Part shown: positions 23,079-32,098 of the stretch, one piece after another
How positions within the stretch are numbered: position 1 is the stretch's first letter
Layout: the number at the start of each line of letters is the position of its first letter
DNA from: Melghirimyces profundicolus
Lineage (GTDB): Bacteria; Bacillota; Bacilli; Thermoactinomycetales; DSM-45169
Direction of reading: 5' to 3'
Assembly: GCF_003054245.1 (NCBI RefSeq)
Contig: NZ_QBKR01000028.1
Span: 1 to 38,864 of the forward strand
Length of the DNA stretch: 38,864 bases
Translations under genes and position numbers: made by a program
The notes under the pieces: model-generated
Databases searched by the model: none
What the model was told of the DNA's origin: nothing
The model's input: only the letters and a program-made list of their open reading frames with translations

Positions 23079-23501
23079 ATGGCCAGGATCAGAGCAACCG
23101 CTGCAGAGAGACGGCTGCTTGCCCGGTTGATCCGGGCGGAGGCGGAAGAAGATGGTGAAATAGGGATGATTTTAGTCGGCAATGTGGGAGTCAACCGGGT
23201 GGTGGCGGATTGTCTGGATTTTGAAGACATTCGGACGGTCAAAGAGATGATCTTCCAATCCCCGGGGGGCTTTGAGGCGGTCCAGAAGCCCTATTTTTAC
23301 CAACGGGCCCGACAAAGGGAAATTCGTTTGGCTAACCGGGTGATCCAAGGAGAGAGGAGGGACCCCGCCACCTACGCCCTCTGGTTTTTCCGGCCCGCGG
23401 GAGCTTGCCCGCCGAGGTGGTTCAACCAGGCCCTCAGCGGCCGGTATAAGTCCCACTGCTTCTACCTCCCCACTCCTTCCGACTGTCCCAGTGTGTATTG
23501 A
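23079..23501 (+). CDS. cwlJ: CwlJ-like spore cortex-lytic hydrolase
   Basis: A 140-aa protein without signal peptide, as CwlJ, which is loaded on the spore from the mother cell. ATG 23079 lies after GAGGTGACAGCA. Hydrolase_2 domain: LLARLIRAEAEEDGEIGMIL with the catalytic Glu, GNVGVNRVVADC, TVKEMIFQSPGGFEAVQKPY, and ALWFFRPAGACPPRW, closing with KSHCFYLPT. The neighbour 18 bases downstream is gerQ, which in Bacillus is needed for CwlJ to localise and act; the pairing strongly supports a role in cortex breakdown during germination. Confidence 0.9.
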   Translation: MARIRATAAERRLLARLIRAEAEEDGEIGMILVGNVGVNRVVADCLDFEDIRTVKEMIFQSPGGFEAVQKPYFYQRARQREIRLANRVIQGERRDPATYALWFFRPAGACPPRWFNQALSGRYKSHCFYLPTPSDCPSVY

Positions 23502-23518
23502 CAAAGGAGGTGATCGAC

Positions 23519-23827
23519 GTGTACTGGAACCAACCGCCGATCCACCCTTCGGCCCAAGGCTGGACCTCCCAGCGGAGGGAGGAGAGGGTGTACACGGAGG
23601 ATCTCTTACACCAGAATATCGGGAAAGAAATCACGTTTTACCAAACATATGAAAATAACCCTCAGTGGCCCGCCAAAGTGTTGACGGGGACCCTTCGGGA
23701 GGTGGGCCGGGATTTCGTCCTGGTCCGGGACCGGGAGACGGGCAAAGATCATATCCTGATGAACATCAACATCGATTTCTATGTGTTTGAGACCCAGCCC
23801 GCCAATCTGGTCCCCCGCCGGCGATAG
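23519..23827 (+). CDS. gerQ: Spore coat protein GerQ
   Basis: A 102-aa coat protein. GTG 23519 is chosen because a perfect AAAGGAGGTGATC lies directly before it; the upstream TTG at 23498 has none. Marks: EERVYTEDLLHQNIGKEITF, TYENNPQWPAKVLTGTLREV and GKDHILMNINIDFYVFE, which are the conserved GerQ core. The N-terminal Gln-rich part seen in B. subtilis is short here. GerQ is cross-linked into the coat and anchors CwlJ. The stop codon TAG spans the junction with repeat copy D: its TA precedes the repeat and its G is the first base of the repeat. Confidence 0.92.
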   Translation: MYWNQPPIHPSAQGWTSQRREERVYTEDLLHQNIGKEITFYQTYENNPQWPAKVLTGTLREVGRDFVLVRDRETGKDHILMNINIDFYVFETQPANLVPRRR

Positions 23828-24010
23828 AAGCGTTGTGATTTCATGTTCGATTCGAGAAAAGGGGAAGCGTTTACCCAAAATTGCCCACATCTCTGCAGGA
23901 CAGCATAGCGAGACCGGGGAGCGCAAGCGACCCAGGCGAGACTTGTGCTCTGTGAGTACAACCGGAGCGGCTTTGGGTAAATGCTGACGCTCACTTATTC
24001 ACATCGCTTC
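23827..24010 (+). repeat. Dispersed repeat copy D (184 bp, left half of hairpin deleted)
   Basis: Left end GAAGCGTTGTGA, right end TCACATCGCTTC (one change). Sequence from the left inner arm jumps to CATCTCTGCAGGACAGCATAG, keeping the 52-nt module and the right arm but losing about 125 bases including the left half of the foldback. Left flank TA, right flank TG. Confidence 0.9.
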
Positions 24011-24032
24011 TGGAGCATGTGTCCTCTTACTC

Positions 24033-24059
24033 AAAACCGGCCCGCGAAGGCCGGTTTTT
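24033..24059. terminator. Terminator-like hairpin
   Basis: AAACCGGCC / GGCCGGTTT stem with CGCGAA loop, T5 on the plus strand and T4 on the minus strand, just past the stop of the minus-strand gene. Confidence 0.7.
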
Positions 24060-24069
24060 GTGGTGGGTT

Positions 24070-24510
24070 TTATTCCAGGACGTAGGCCAGAGCATCCAGT
24101 GCCTGCTCCGGGGTTTCCACCACGACCTGGGCCCGTTGGGCCAGTTCTTTCAGGGGATGGACCAGTTCTTCGGGGCGGACCAGGATCAGGGGCTTCCCCG
24201 CCTGGATCGCTGCGGCGGCGTCCATGGCGGTATTCCACTGCCGGTATTTTTCGCCGAAAAGGGCAATCACCACATCCGCTTTCTCCATCCAGATGCGGGT
24301 GCGCAGGTTGTTGAATTCCGATGCAGCCTGGTCACGGTAGACCTGATTGGGTTGTTTCCCTTTGATCAGTTCCCCGATCGCATCGGAACGGTCGTGGTTT
24401 TCCTGGGGGCCTTTGAACACCAGGGGAAGTCCCCGTTCCTCGGCTTTTTTCCGCAGTTGATCGCGCCAGTCATCGTGGATCTGTCCGGCCAGGTAGACAA
24501 CCAGTTCCAT
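24070..24510 (-). CDS. YtoQ-family protein
   Basis: A 146-aa protein resembling Bacillus YtoQ, a relative of the nucleoside 2-deoxyribosyltransferase fold: N-terminal LVVYLAGQIHDDWR, then LVFKGPQENHDRSDAIGE, RTRIWMEKADVVIALFGEKY, NTAMDAAAAIQAGKPLI and a final Rossmann-like helix. ATG is preceded by AAAAAAGGAGAGTGGAGA. Enzymatic activity is not established for YtoQ. Monocistronic with its own terminator. Confidence 0.85.
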   Translation of the reverse strand: MELVVYLAGQIHDDWRDQLRKKAEERGLPLVFKGPQENHDRSDAIGELIKGKQPNQVYRDQAASEFNNLRTRIWMEKADVVIALFGEKYRQWNTAMDAAAAIQAGKPLILVRPEELVHPLKELAQRAQVVVETPEQALDALAYVLE

Positions 24511-24721
24511 TCTCCACTCTCCTTTTTTCCTTGGGATTTGGGGTCTCGGTCACAGATTTATTGTAGCAAAAGACGGAGCGGAAATCTTGGGGGGAGAGCG
24601 GGGTTCGTCTGCTCCATCGAGTAAGTGAGCTCCTTTGAAGTGGATTTTCATGACAAATGGGGTGGGACATGTGACCATCCGACCGGTTTTCGAATAAGGA
24701 AAAAGGGGAGGAGGGAAATCA

Positions 24722-25483
24722 ATGTCCAACCAATCGGATCAACCCCGCCGTCCTTCCCCGGAAGAAAAGCGACGGCGGGAGGAGGCGGAAAAGGCAGCGG
24801 AAGATCTGTGCGGCTCAAAGCCGTGGGAAATTCTGGAGTGGGGGGCCCGGCGCTTTGGTTCATCCATGACCCTGGCGTGCAGCTTCGGTTACGAAGATGT
24901 GGCCCTGATCCACATGCTGCAACAGGTGGCACCGGATCTCGACATTTTCTATCTGGATACCGATCTCCTGTTTGAAGAAACCTATCGGACCCGGGACCGG
25001 CTCGCCGAAAAATACGACATCGACTTTAAGCGGGTCCGTCCTGCGTATACCCTGGAAAAACAGGCCCAACTCTGGGGCGATGAACTGTGGAAAAGAGACC
25101 CCGATGCTTGCTGTTTTCTCCGGAAAGTGGAGCCCCTCAGCCGGTTTTTGAAGCACTATGACGCCTGGTGCACAGGCATCCGGAGAGAGCAATCCCCGAC
25201 CCGGGAGCATACGAAAGTGGTGGAATGGGACACGCAATTTCAAATGGTGAAACTGAATCCGCTGGCGTGTTGGAAAGAAGATCAGGTATGGGAGTACATC
25301 CGGAAAAACCGGATCCCGTACAACCCGATGCATGATCACCGGTACCCCAGCATCGGCTGCATTCCCTGTACCCGGCAGGTGCAACCCGGGGAAGATCCCC
25401 GGGCGGGACGTTGGTCCGGAACCGGCAAAACCGAATGCGGCCTTCATCCGGCAAAAGACAAAAAAGGAATTGGGAATTTCTGA
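24722..25483 (+). CDS. cysH: Adenylyl-sulfate (APS) reductase, thioredoxin-dependent
   Basis: A 253-aa enzyme of sulfate assimilation. ATG after GGGGAGGAGGGAAATCA. PAPS_reductase fold with [19 protein letters not shown] (nucleotide loop) and [15 protein letters not shown]. The cysteines C130-C131 and C213-x-x-C216 ligate a [4Fe-4S] cluster, and C239 in KTECGLH is the catalytic cysteine. The cluster form uses APS directly. It starts a two-gene unit with sat; the gap is 23 bases. No cysC (APS kinase) follows, consistent with APS being the direct substrate. Confidence 0.93.
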   Translation: MSNQSDQPRRPSPEEKRRREEAEKAAEDLCGSKPWEILEWGARRFGSSMTLACSFGYEDVALIHMLQQVAPDLDIFYLDTDLLFEETYRTRDRLAEKYDIDFKRVRPAYTLEKQAQLWGDELWKRDPDACCFLRKVEPLSRFLKHYDAWCTGIRREQSPTREHTKVVEWDTQFQMVKLNPLACWKEDQVWEYIRKNRIPYNPMHDHRYPSIGCIPCTRQVQPGEDPRAGRWSGTGKTECGLHPAKDKKGIGNF

Positions 25484-25506
25484 TTCCAGCAGGGGAGGAG
25501 ATGTGG

Positions 25507-26661
25507 ATGGGTGTTTTGCCCCACGGCGGAGTGTTGATCAACCGGGTCTGCGGGACGGAGGAGGGGAGCGAATGGCTGAAACGGGCGGAAGAATACCCGT
25601 CCGTGCGGATCTCGAAGCGGAGCCTCTCCGACGTGGAATGCATATCCACCGGTGTGTTCTCACCCCTGACGGGCTTTATGGGAGAAGAAGATTATCGTTC
25701 CGTCCTGGACCGGATGCGGTTGGCTGACGGCACGGTTTGGAGCATTCCCGTCACCCTTCCGGTGAAAGAGGAGGAAGCCTCGGAAATACGGGAAGGGAAA
25801 CCGGTGGCGCTTAAGGGACCCGATGGCCTCATTTATGCGGTGATGGAGGCGGAAGAACTCTATCGTGTTGACCGGTGGCGGGAAGCGGAAGCGGTTTTTC
25901 AAACGGGAGACCCGGATCATCCCGGGGTGGCCCGGCTCTATCAAGCGTCTCCCCTGTATGCGGGAGGGCCGGTTCGTCTTCTCCGGCATCCGGATCACGG
26001 TCCCTTTTCGGAGCATTGGTTCGAACCGGAACAGACCCGGGAGATTTTTTTGAGCCGGGGATGGAAAAAAGTCGTCGGCTTTCAGACGCGCAACCCGGTG
26101 CACCGGGCTCATGAGTACATTCAAAAGTCGGCACTGGAGACGGTGGACGGCTTGTTCCTGAATCCTTTGGTGGGGGAAACGAAAAAAGAAGATATCCCGG
26201 CCGAAGTCCGCCTGGAGAGCTACCGTACCATTCTCCACCATTATTATCCGAAGGAACGGGTTTTTCTCGGCGTGTATCCGGCGGCGATGCGTTACGCCGG
26301 CCCGAGGGAGGCCATCCTCCATGCCTTGGTCCGGAAAAACTACGGGTGCACCCATTTTATCGTCGGAAGGGATCACGCCGGAGTCGGGGACTACTACGGC
26401 ACTTATGACGCGCAAAACATCTTTTCCCAATTCGAAGAAGACGAATTGGGCATCACCCCGCTCTTTTTCGAGCACAGCTTTTATTGCAAGTGCTGCGGAG
26501 GAATGGCTTCTTATAAGACTTGTCCCCACCCCGGGGACGATCATGTCATCCTGTCGGGTACGAAAGTGCGTCGCATGCTGAAACAGGGGATCCAACCCCC
26601 TCCCGAATTCTCCCGTCCCGAAGTGGTGAAGGTTCTGATCCGGGGCGTAAAAGAAAGCTGA
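25507..26661 (+). CDS. sat: Sulfate adenylyltransferase (ATP sulfurylase)
   Basis: A 384-aa enzyme making APS from ATP and sulfate. ATG 25507 is preferred over ATG 25501, because GGGGAGGAG ends at 25500 and the resulting start [13 protein letters not shown] matches the family. Marks: [17 protein letters not shown], the active-site [18 protein letters not shown] near residue 193, [33 protein letters not shown], and the metal-like [20 protein letters not shown]. Length equals the Bacillus form without an APS kinase domain. Operon with cysH. Confidence 0.95.
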   Translation: MGVLPHGGVLINRVCGTEEGSEWLKRAEEYPSVRISKRSLSDVECISTGVFSPLTGFMGEEDYRSVLDRMRLADGTVWSIPVTLPVKEEEASEIREGKPVALKGPDGLIYAVMEAEELYRVDRWREAEAVFQTGDPDHPGVARLYQASPLYAGGPVRLLRHPDHGPFSEHWFEPEQTREIFLSRGWKKVVGFQTRNPVHRAHEYIQKSALETVDGLFLNPLVGETKKEDIPAEVRLESYRTILHHYYPKERVFLGVYPAAMRYAGPREAILHALVRKNYGCTHFIVGRDHAGVGDYYGTYDAQNIFSQFEEDELGITPLFFEHSFYCKCCGGMASYKTCPHPGDDHVILSGTKVRRMLKQGIQPPPEFSRPEVVKVLIRGVKES

Positions 26662-26730
26662 GCATTCGGTTCTCACGCATCCCTGTGGTATAATCGTCTC
26701 GGAAGAAGCTGATGAAAAAGGAAGGAATCG

Positions 26731-27081
26731 ATGAGGATGCGGGAACAAGGGGAACGTTTGGCCATCAACCTTACGCCCGAGGAGTGGGAAACCGTTCGGA
26801 AAGCCGCCGCACGGGGCAACCGGGAAGTGGAAGATTGGGTCAGGGAGGCCGTCCTCGACCGTGCGGAAGGCGGAGAATGGGAGCGGGCGCGCCGATTGGT
26901 GGATGAGTTCCTGGAAGCCTTGAATCGGGTGGTGGAAGAATCTGAAAACCTGGCCGACCTGTCCGAAGAAGATCGGAGGATGTTTCTTGCCGCGGTGAAC
27001 GGAGTCGGGCGGGGATACCGGATGTTTATGCCGAAAATCATGGCGGAACTCAACGATTCCGCTGCAAAGAAGGACGAATAG
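26731..27081 (+). CDS. Hypothetical helical protein with possible ribbon-helix-helix start
   Basis: A 116-aa protein; ATG preceded by AAAAAGGAAGGAATCG, with a TATAAT-like box at 26690-26695. The N-terminal GERLAINLTPEEWETVRKAA with REVEDWVREAVLD could be a short ribbon-helix-helix-like unit. The rest is acidic helix (LVDEFLEALNRVVEESENLA). No named family. It may depend on its own promoter rather than the cysH-sat transcript. Confidence 0.6.
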   Translation: MRMREQGERLAINLTPEEWETVRKAAARGNREVEDWVREAVLDRAEGGEWERARRLVDEFLEALNRVVEESENLADLSEEDRRMFLAAVNGVGRGYRMFMPKIMAELNDSAAKKDE

Positions 27082-27083
27082 AG

Positions 27084-27122
27084 CCGCCTCGGGTCAGGTT
27101 TTCCAGACCGGGTGGTTTTTTT
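27084..27122 (+). terminator. Possible terminator
   Basis: Imperfect stem CCGCC...GGTC / GACC...GGTGG followed by seven T. A second hairpin (AGCCCC / GGGGCT) follows at 27142-27163. Confidence 0.45.
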
Positions 27123-27170
27123 GATTCATGAAAATAGCAATAGCCCCGCTACACTCAAGGGGCTGATCAT

Positions 27171-27184
27171 TAGAAGCGTTGTAA
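27171..27184 (+). repeat. Solo left end of the dispersed repeat
   Basis: TAGAAGCGTTGTAA matches the TA flank plus the left terminal repeat (GAAGCGTTGTGA) with one change; nothing else of the repeat remains. Confidence 0.45.
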
Positions 27185-27272
27185 CCGGAATTCGGATTTT
27201 ACGAAAGTATATTCAAGGGGTTCCCTGTGCTGACGGAGGATGATTTCAACTGAAGCCAAAGGGGGGATCTTA

Positions 27273-27754
27273 TTGTTAGAGTTGTTCCGCTACAACTGGC
27301 AGGTGAGAGAGAACTGGTTTCAATGGTGTGAGGGCGTTCCGGAGGTTGAATTGTTACGTGCACGGACAGGCGGAGTGGTGGGATCCTGCACACCCTTTTT
27401 CATATTGCGGACGTCGAATGGAGTTGGGTTCGAAGGTTACAGGGCAAACCCGATTTTCCGGAAAGTTTTAGTAACTATCACAGCCTGGATAAAGTTCGGA
27501 GACTGGCAGACGTTTATCATCAGGAGGTGGCGGGTTTCCTGGCCGAATGGAATGACGACATGGAACACCGCGTGGTCAAAGCCCCCTGGAATCAGGGAGA
27601 GATATCTGTCTACTGGGGAGAGGTCCTGCGCCACGTGATTGCCCATGAAATTCATCATATCGGTCAGCTTTCAATCTGGGTGCGGGAAACAGGACGCGAG
27701 CCGGTTTCCGCTAACTTCATCGGCCGAGGACTCGCATTGCCGAGGAAAAAATAG
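27273..27754 (+). pseudogene. DinB/YfiT-like four-helix protein, one frameshift
   Basis: TTG 27273 follows AAAGGGGGGATCTTA and opens with LLELFRYNWQVRENWFQWCE, the usual DinB-like start. Near 27381 (GGTGGGATCC) one base appears lost; in the next frame the protein continues with LHTLFHIADVEWSWVRRLQG, then FLAEWNDDMEHRVVKAPW and the C-terminal RHVIAHEIHHIGQLSIWVRE. The histidines of LFHIAD and of the HEIHHIGQ block are the typical triad that binds metal. Restoring one base gives 160 aa, normal for the family. A terminator follows at 27806. Confidence 0.82.
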
Positions 27755-27805
27755 GGGGAGTCTGAAATATCTTAATACAACCCTGCGCATGATCGGACAT
27801 AATTG

Positions 27806-27835
27806 AACCGCTCCTTGTTGGAGCGGTTGTTTTTT
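27806..27835 (+). terminator. Terminator of the DinB-like gene
   Basis: Perfect AACCGCTCC / GGAGCGGTT stem with five-base loop, then GTTTTTT. Confidence 0.88.
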
Positions 27836-27947
27836 AGTAAAACGAGAGGAAAGCCTTTCGGTAAGAGGCCCCTGTTTCATGACTGATCTCATAAACTGAA
27901 TATGATATGGGAATAAAAGGATACAGGCGTCAAAAGGATGAGAGGTA

Positions 27948-29267
27948 GTGCCGTTGATAAAGTTCTGGATTCGTTTGAGACAAAAATTCTGGTTCCTTCC
28001 GATCCTGTTCAGCTTTCTGGCGTTATTTGCTGCTTACCTCACAGTGGAACTGGACAGGGTCCTGTCGATTGAACAGAAGAAAACTTGGTTTTTTCAGGCT
28101 TTGCTCACTGACATCGATTTGGCGAAGATCATTTTAAGTTCTCTTGCTGTCGCTATCTTCACCATGATCACCATTACCTTTTCGTCAATCATGGTGGTTC
28201 TGACAACTTACACATCGCAGTATTCGCCACGCACGCTCCAAAATTTTATATCGGATCGAATTACCCAACGGGTTCTGGGGGTGTTTGTCGCCGGTTTCAT
28301 TTATACCCTGTTCATCCTGCTGTTTTTGAACCGGGCACAACCGAAAACCTTGTTGATCACCCCGACCTTCGCGGTCAATATCGCGATTGCCTGTCTCGCT
28401 TTCTTTGTATATTTCATTCATCATGTGGCTACCTGGATCCAGGTGAACAACTTGATCAGCCAGTTGACGGAACGGACCCTCAAGAGCATGGCCTCCCATT
28501 TCAACACCGTGTTAGGGGAGGAAAGGCCCCCTGAAAATATGGACACCCTCTTCCGCAGAACCGACCTGCAACCGGTAATAGCCCGGGATTCGGGGTATAT
28601 CCAGTATATCGATGTGGCGGGAATGATCCATATCGCAGCGATTGATGATGTCGTGATCGTGATGGAGAAGTCCGTCGGGGATTTTGTCACTAAAGGTACC
28701 AAGATCTTTTCTTACCGGAGGTGCTCCAAAAGAGAGATCAACGTCCTGGAATATCTGGACTTCATTGTGTTGGGAAATGAGCGGACGGCGGTGCAGGATA
28801 TTGAATTCGGCCTGCATCAACTGGTGGAAATCGCCCTCCGAGCGGTATCCCCGGGAATCAATGACCCCCACACTGCTGTGAACTGTATCAACCGTATCGG
28901 TACAATTTTAACCATGCTGAGCCGGTATTCGATCGCCCGACCGTATCATTATGACGATCATCGACAATTACGTCTGATTCTCCGCTTGCAATCTTTTTCT
29001 TATTTTTTGTACAAAAGTTTTTATCAGATCAGATATTATGCTTCCGGTGATCTCACCGTCATGGAAGGAATCATTACGGTCTTGCAAATGATTGCCGAGG
29101 CAGGGTCTCCGGACATTAAAAAAACAGTCTGGGACTTCAGCCGTTATATCACCGAAGGGATCAACACTTCCGAGTTGATGGACTGGGACAAATATTATCT
29201 GAACAACAGGCTCCGGCATCTGGCTGTAACAACCGGATTCGAATCTGAATACCGTCCCGTTGAGTGA
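27948..29267 (+). CDS. DUF2254 membrane protein
   Basis: A 439-aa protein. GTG 27948 (alternative TTG 27954) follows AAAAGGATGAGAGG. Four membrane helices lie in the first 165 residues (FLPILFSFLALFAAYLTVEL; LAVAIFTMITITFSSIMVVL; VFVAGFIYTLFILLFL; IAIACLAFFVYFIHHVATWI), followed by a cytoplasmic part with YIQYIDVAGMIHIA, RAVSPGINDPHTAVNCINRI and a helical end. The AVSPGINDP motif is the hallmark of the DUF2254 family, whose function is unknown. Repeat copy E lies 60 bases downstream. Confidence 0.88.
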   Translation: MPLIKFWIRLRQKFWFLPILFSFLALFAAYLTVELDRVLSIEQKKTWFFQALLTDIDLAKIILSSLAVAIFTMITITFSSIMVVLTTYTSQYSPRTLQNFISDRITQRVLGVFVAGFIYTLFILLFLNRAQPKTLLITPTFAVNIAIACLAFFVYFIHHVATWIQVNNLISQLTERTLKSMASHFNTVLGEERPPENMDTLFRRTDLQPVIARDSGYIQYIDVAGMIHIAAIDDVVIVMEKSVGDFVTKGTKIFSYRRCSKREINVLEYLDFIVLGNERTAVQDIEFGLHQLVEIALRAVSPGINDPHTAVNCINRIGTILTMLSRYSIARPYHYDDHRQLRLILRLQSFSYFLYKSFYQIRYYASGDLTVMEGIITVLQMIAEAGSPDIKKTVWDFSRYITEGINTSELMDWDKYYLNNRLRHLAVTTGFESEYRPVE

Positions 29268-29325
29268 GGTCGGCAAGGTGGGGAATGGAATCTCGTTTGC
29301 CCAGAGGGAGCATCTTGTCAGGACC

Positions 29326-29651
29326 AGAAGAAAGGAAGCGTTAACCGAAACAGCGCCTTTTGCTGTCCTGCCCGGCGGAGAATCAGCCGGCAAGGGCGTT
29401 CAGGGGCAAAAGCTTTCTCTGTGTTGCCAGGCCTTTGCCCCTGAACACAGCAGGAAGATTCGGAGCAGAAGTGCAACCATCCCTGCCGGACAGCATAGCG
29501 AGACCGGGGAGAGAAGCGACCCAGGCGAGACTGGTGCTCTGTAGTGCATAGCGAGACCGGGAGTGAAGTGACCCAGGCGAGACTTGTGCTCTGTGAGTAC
29601 AACCGGAGCGGCTTCGGGTAAATGCCGCCGCTCACTTTTTCACAATACTTT
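29326..29651 (+). repeat. Dispersed repeat copy E (about 326 bp, decayed, module duplicated)
   Basis: The left terminal repeat is lost (recognisable from AAAGGAAGCGTTAACC), the right end is decayed (TCACAATACTTTT). The hairpin section has several changes, and the 52-nt module is present twice in tandem (about 29491-29545 and 29546-29600). It is the oldest-looking copy. The remaining 240 bases to the next gene hold only a small AGCCCC / GGGGCT hairpin. Confidence 0.85.
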
Positions 29652-29890
29652 TACCTGCGGGTACTGATTCTGGGCAGTCCTAATAAAGATGCAGAACTCT
29701 TCGGCGGAATTAAAAAAGTGAGTTACTGCAAAAAATAAGCCCCATTGATTGGGGCTGAGGCTGTTTACAAAGTGGCAGATCGACAGGCTTTTTATAGTAC
29801 TGGCGGAATTTTTCTTCACTTTTCCGGTCTCGCCTCAATGAGGGGAAACCGTGCATGTGGATCGGGAGGAGTTGTCTTGATCTCCCGCCC

Positions 29891-30562
29891 TCAAGAGGAG
29901 GAACGATACCCTCTCCTGCGATGTTTCCGGTGTCTGCGGCGGGAGGAAGAATACGAACGGGACGAATAAGAACGGCGACGGTCGTAGGAGCCGGATGAAT
30001 CGGAGCGGTATCTGCGTTTCTTACGGAAGGGAGAAAAGAAACCGAACAGAGAATGGTGCAGATTCTTCAGATCCTCGGTCAGGTCGTCTTTGAACGATTC
30101 CGGCCGATCGGTGTGGAGAAAACGTCCCACATCGACGATTTTGATTCGGTTGTCCCGGTCCACCATGAGGTTGTTCAGGTGCATGTCCTTCGGGACGATA
30201 CCTTCTTGGAAACATTCTTCCGTGTATTTCTCGATCTGTTCGAAGTAAGACTCCTTCAATTTTGCACTGTTTTTCAGCTCGGTCGCCAGAGTGGAACCGT
30301 CAACCTTGTCCATCACCATGAACCGGTCCTCGTGGTGATGAAGGGTGGGGAAGGCCGGATGATGGTGGAGGCGGTTCAGGATGAGATCACCGCGGTTTTC
30401 GCTGCCATCCTCTTTGAACACTTTCACGGCGTAGTTTTCATACTCGTACACCCTGCCACTCAAACCTTCACCCAGCAGGCGACATTGGTTTTGGATCTGT
30501 CCGGTGGCGATCATGTCGGAAAGTTCGTCGACCCATTCATGGTTAATGGAACAGGAATTCAT
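29891..30562 (-). CDS. Protein-kinase-like protein with Arg/Ser-rich tail
   Basis: A 223-aa protein. The inner ATG (30562) is chosen because ATGGAGGGACAAC precedes it; the outer ATG at 30586 has no ribosome site. Kinase marks: glycine loop LLGEGLSGRVYEYENYAVKV with K47, catalytic loop VPKDMHLNNLMVD with D126 and N131, and metal-binding IVDVGRF with D144 (DVG in place of DFG). It is a minimal RIO/YrzF-like fold without most of the C-lobe. Residues 180-223 hold 16 Arg, 14 Ser and 5 Tyr in 44 positions (RRRSYSSRSYSSSRRRHRKH), unlike any ordinary kinase. Coat kinases (CotH) phosphorylate Ser/Lys/Arg-rich coat proteins, so a built-in substrate tail is conceivable; that is inference. Confidence 0.8.
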   Translation of the reverse strand: MNSCSINHEWVDELSDMIATGQIQNQCRLLGEGLSGRVYEYENYAVKVFKEDGSENRGDLILNRLHHHPAFPTLHHHEDRFMVMDKVDGSTLATELKNSAKLKESYFEQIEKYTEECFQEGIVPKDMHLNNLMVDRDNRIKIVDVGRFLHTDRPESFKDDLTEDLKNLHHSLFGFFSPFRKKRRYRSDSSGSYDRRRSYSSRSYSSSRRRHRKHRRRGYRSSS

Positions 30563-30617
30563 GTTGTCCCTCCATGTCATATTCATTTTACCGAATAGCC
30601 AATCATTTACAGAAGGG

Positions 30618-30700
30618 TTATGAGGGTGTTGACTGCGATGGTCCGCCCCAGGATATTGATCAGGGGACCGCCGTTGTTGCCGGGGTGGATGGCCGCGTTG
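30618..30700 (-). pseudogene. Remnant of an HtrA-like protease gene (active-site region)
   Basis: The minus strand encodes NAAIHPGNNGGPLINILGRT followed by IAVNTL, matching the active-site region of the protease at 32099-32866 (DAAINPGNSGGPLINILGQA) at both protein and DNA level. The catalytic Ser is Asn here. Nothing else of the gene is visible on either side, so this is a partial duplicate that has decayed. Confidence 0.75.
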
Positions 30701-30825
30701 TCAGCAGGGAGACATCTGAGAAAACGTCAGTTGTTCCGAGCCTTCAGCATTCATTGGTGCCCACGACCTAAATCACGTCTGATGTTGTTCAACACGAGTC
30801 ATACATTCTGTATGATTATACTATT

Positions 30826-31811
30826 TTACCGCCCTTTCAAAAGAAAACCATAAGGTATTCGTTCCAATACCATCGTTAATCCGACTGAAATACTCAGTAC
30901 CACAAAGAATAGAAAGAAAAACTGAGGATAGGTCTCTTCAGGTATCCAGCTTTTCGTTAAAGGGGTCAAGAGGCTGAGCATTAGCGGGTGAATCAGATAA
31001 ATGGCGAGAGAACGCCTGCCTGTCGCCTCCAGCAAAGAAAACCGGCAACGTTGAGCCAGTTGAAGGCCAAGGACCAAAATACTCAGGGCGTAAATAATCG
31101 TTTCCGGAGTATAAAACCCTTCCCGATGAAGGCAAGCCATTTGATAAACGAGAAGTACACCTGCCGCTGTGGAAACAGCGAGAAGACCCATTAAGGGCAA
31201 CCTTTGAAGATGGGAAAGAGTCCGATGAAAGCGAAGACCTAACCATCCTCCAACACAAAAGTAAAACAACCAGGGGAAGAAGCTGCGACGAATCATCTCT
31301 TCTTCCAGGGGTACCGGAAAGAAGTTCTTTGTTTCCTCCCAAGTTAAGGTTTGCGTTCCCAGAGTGCACCAAAGAGATAACGATAGGACGATCCACCCTC
31401 CCCATTTACGGAAAGACCAAAGAAGGAAGGGGAGGAGGCAGTAAAATTGGATCATCACGAAGAGGAAGTAAAGATGATAATAAGCTTGTCCGCTCATCAG
31501 GTTTTTAAGAAGACCCAAAAGGGACTCCGGCACATTTTGGGGATCTGTAAATTGAGAATAAATCAGGTAAATGAACGACCACAGTAAATACGGAACGACA
31601 ATGTTTATTAGCCTCTTTCGATAGAAACCGAAGGAAATCGAATTTTTCCCAGCGTACCGGTAAAAGAGAATTAACCCTGAAATCAAAAAAAATACCGGTA
31701 CCAAAAACGACTCAGACCGTTAATTACGAGAAAGGGAGCTTCATGAATGTAACCAGCTGTGACGTGTATAAATAAAACGGCCAGGATAGAACATCCTTTA
31801 ATAAAATCCAA
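30826..31811 (-). pseudogene. Acyltransferase 3 (OafA/WecH-like) membrane protein, one frameshift
   Basis: TTG 31811 after GGAGGAGAAGCTAGAA opens with LDFIKGCSILAVLFIHVTAG, the first helix with the catalytic-type His of the family. At TTTTT near 31705 one base appears lost; the next frame continues VPVFFLISGLILFYRYAGKN and then about nine membrane helices to GFLLKGR. Restoring one base gives 328 aa, normal for Acyl_transf_3, enzymes that O-acetylate or acylate cell surface sugars. As it stands the product of the first frame is 42 aa and the long frame has only an internal TTG. The 287 bases between this gene and the protease gene hold its leader and terminators. Confidence 0.8.
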
Positions 31812-31973
31812 TTCTAGCTTCTCCTCCTATTACAGTGGACAGTATATCAGAACTCTCCTTCACCCGTAGAGGAGATTTAGCAAAGCTAAACGGGATCCAA
31901 ATGGTTTCTTTACATGAAATTCAACGACTTTTCCTCATCGATACATCCACTTCCAGTCGCGTCTCAGGTACTC

Positions 31974-32015
31974 AAAAGAAGGAACCCGCCCTGTGTCAGG
32001 TGTGCGGGTTCCTTC
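31974..32015 (-). terminator. Terminator of the HtrA-like gene
   Basis: Reading the minus strand, GAAGGAACCCGC ... GCGGGTTCCTTC followed by TTTT. A second hairpin (GGTTGGGAG / CTCCCAACC, 32049-32075) lies closer to the stop. Confidence 0.7.
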
Positions 32016-32098
32016 TACGGTTACGGTGACCGCTCTTCTGAGGCAGTGAAGGTTGGGAGAATTTCTCCTCCCAACCGTGTGATTTCGGGTGGATCCCT

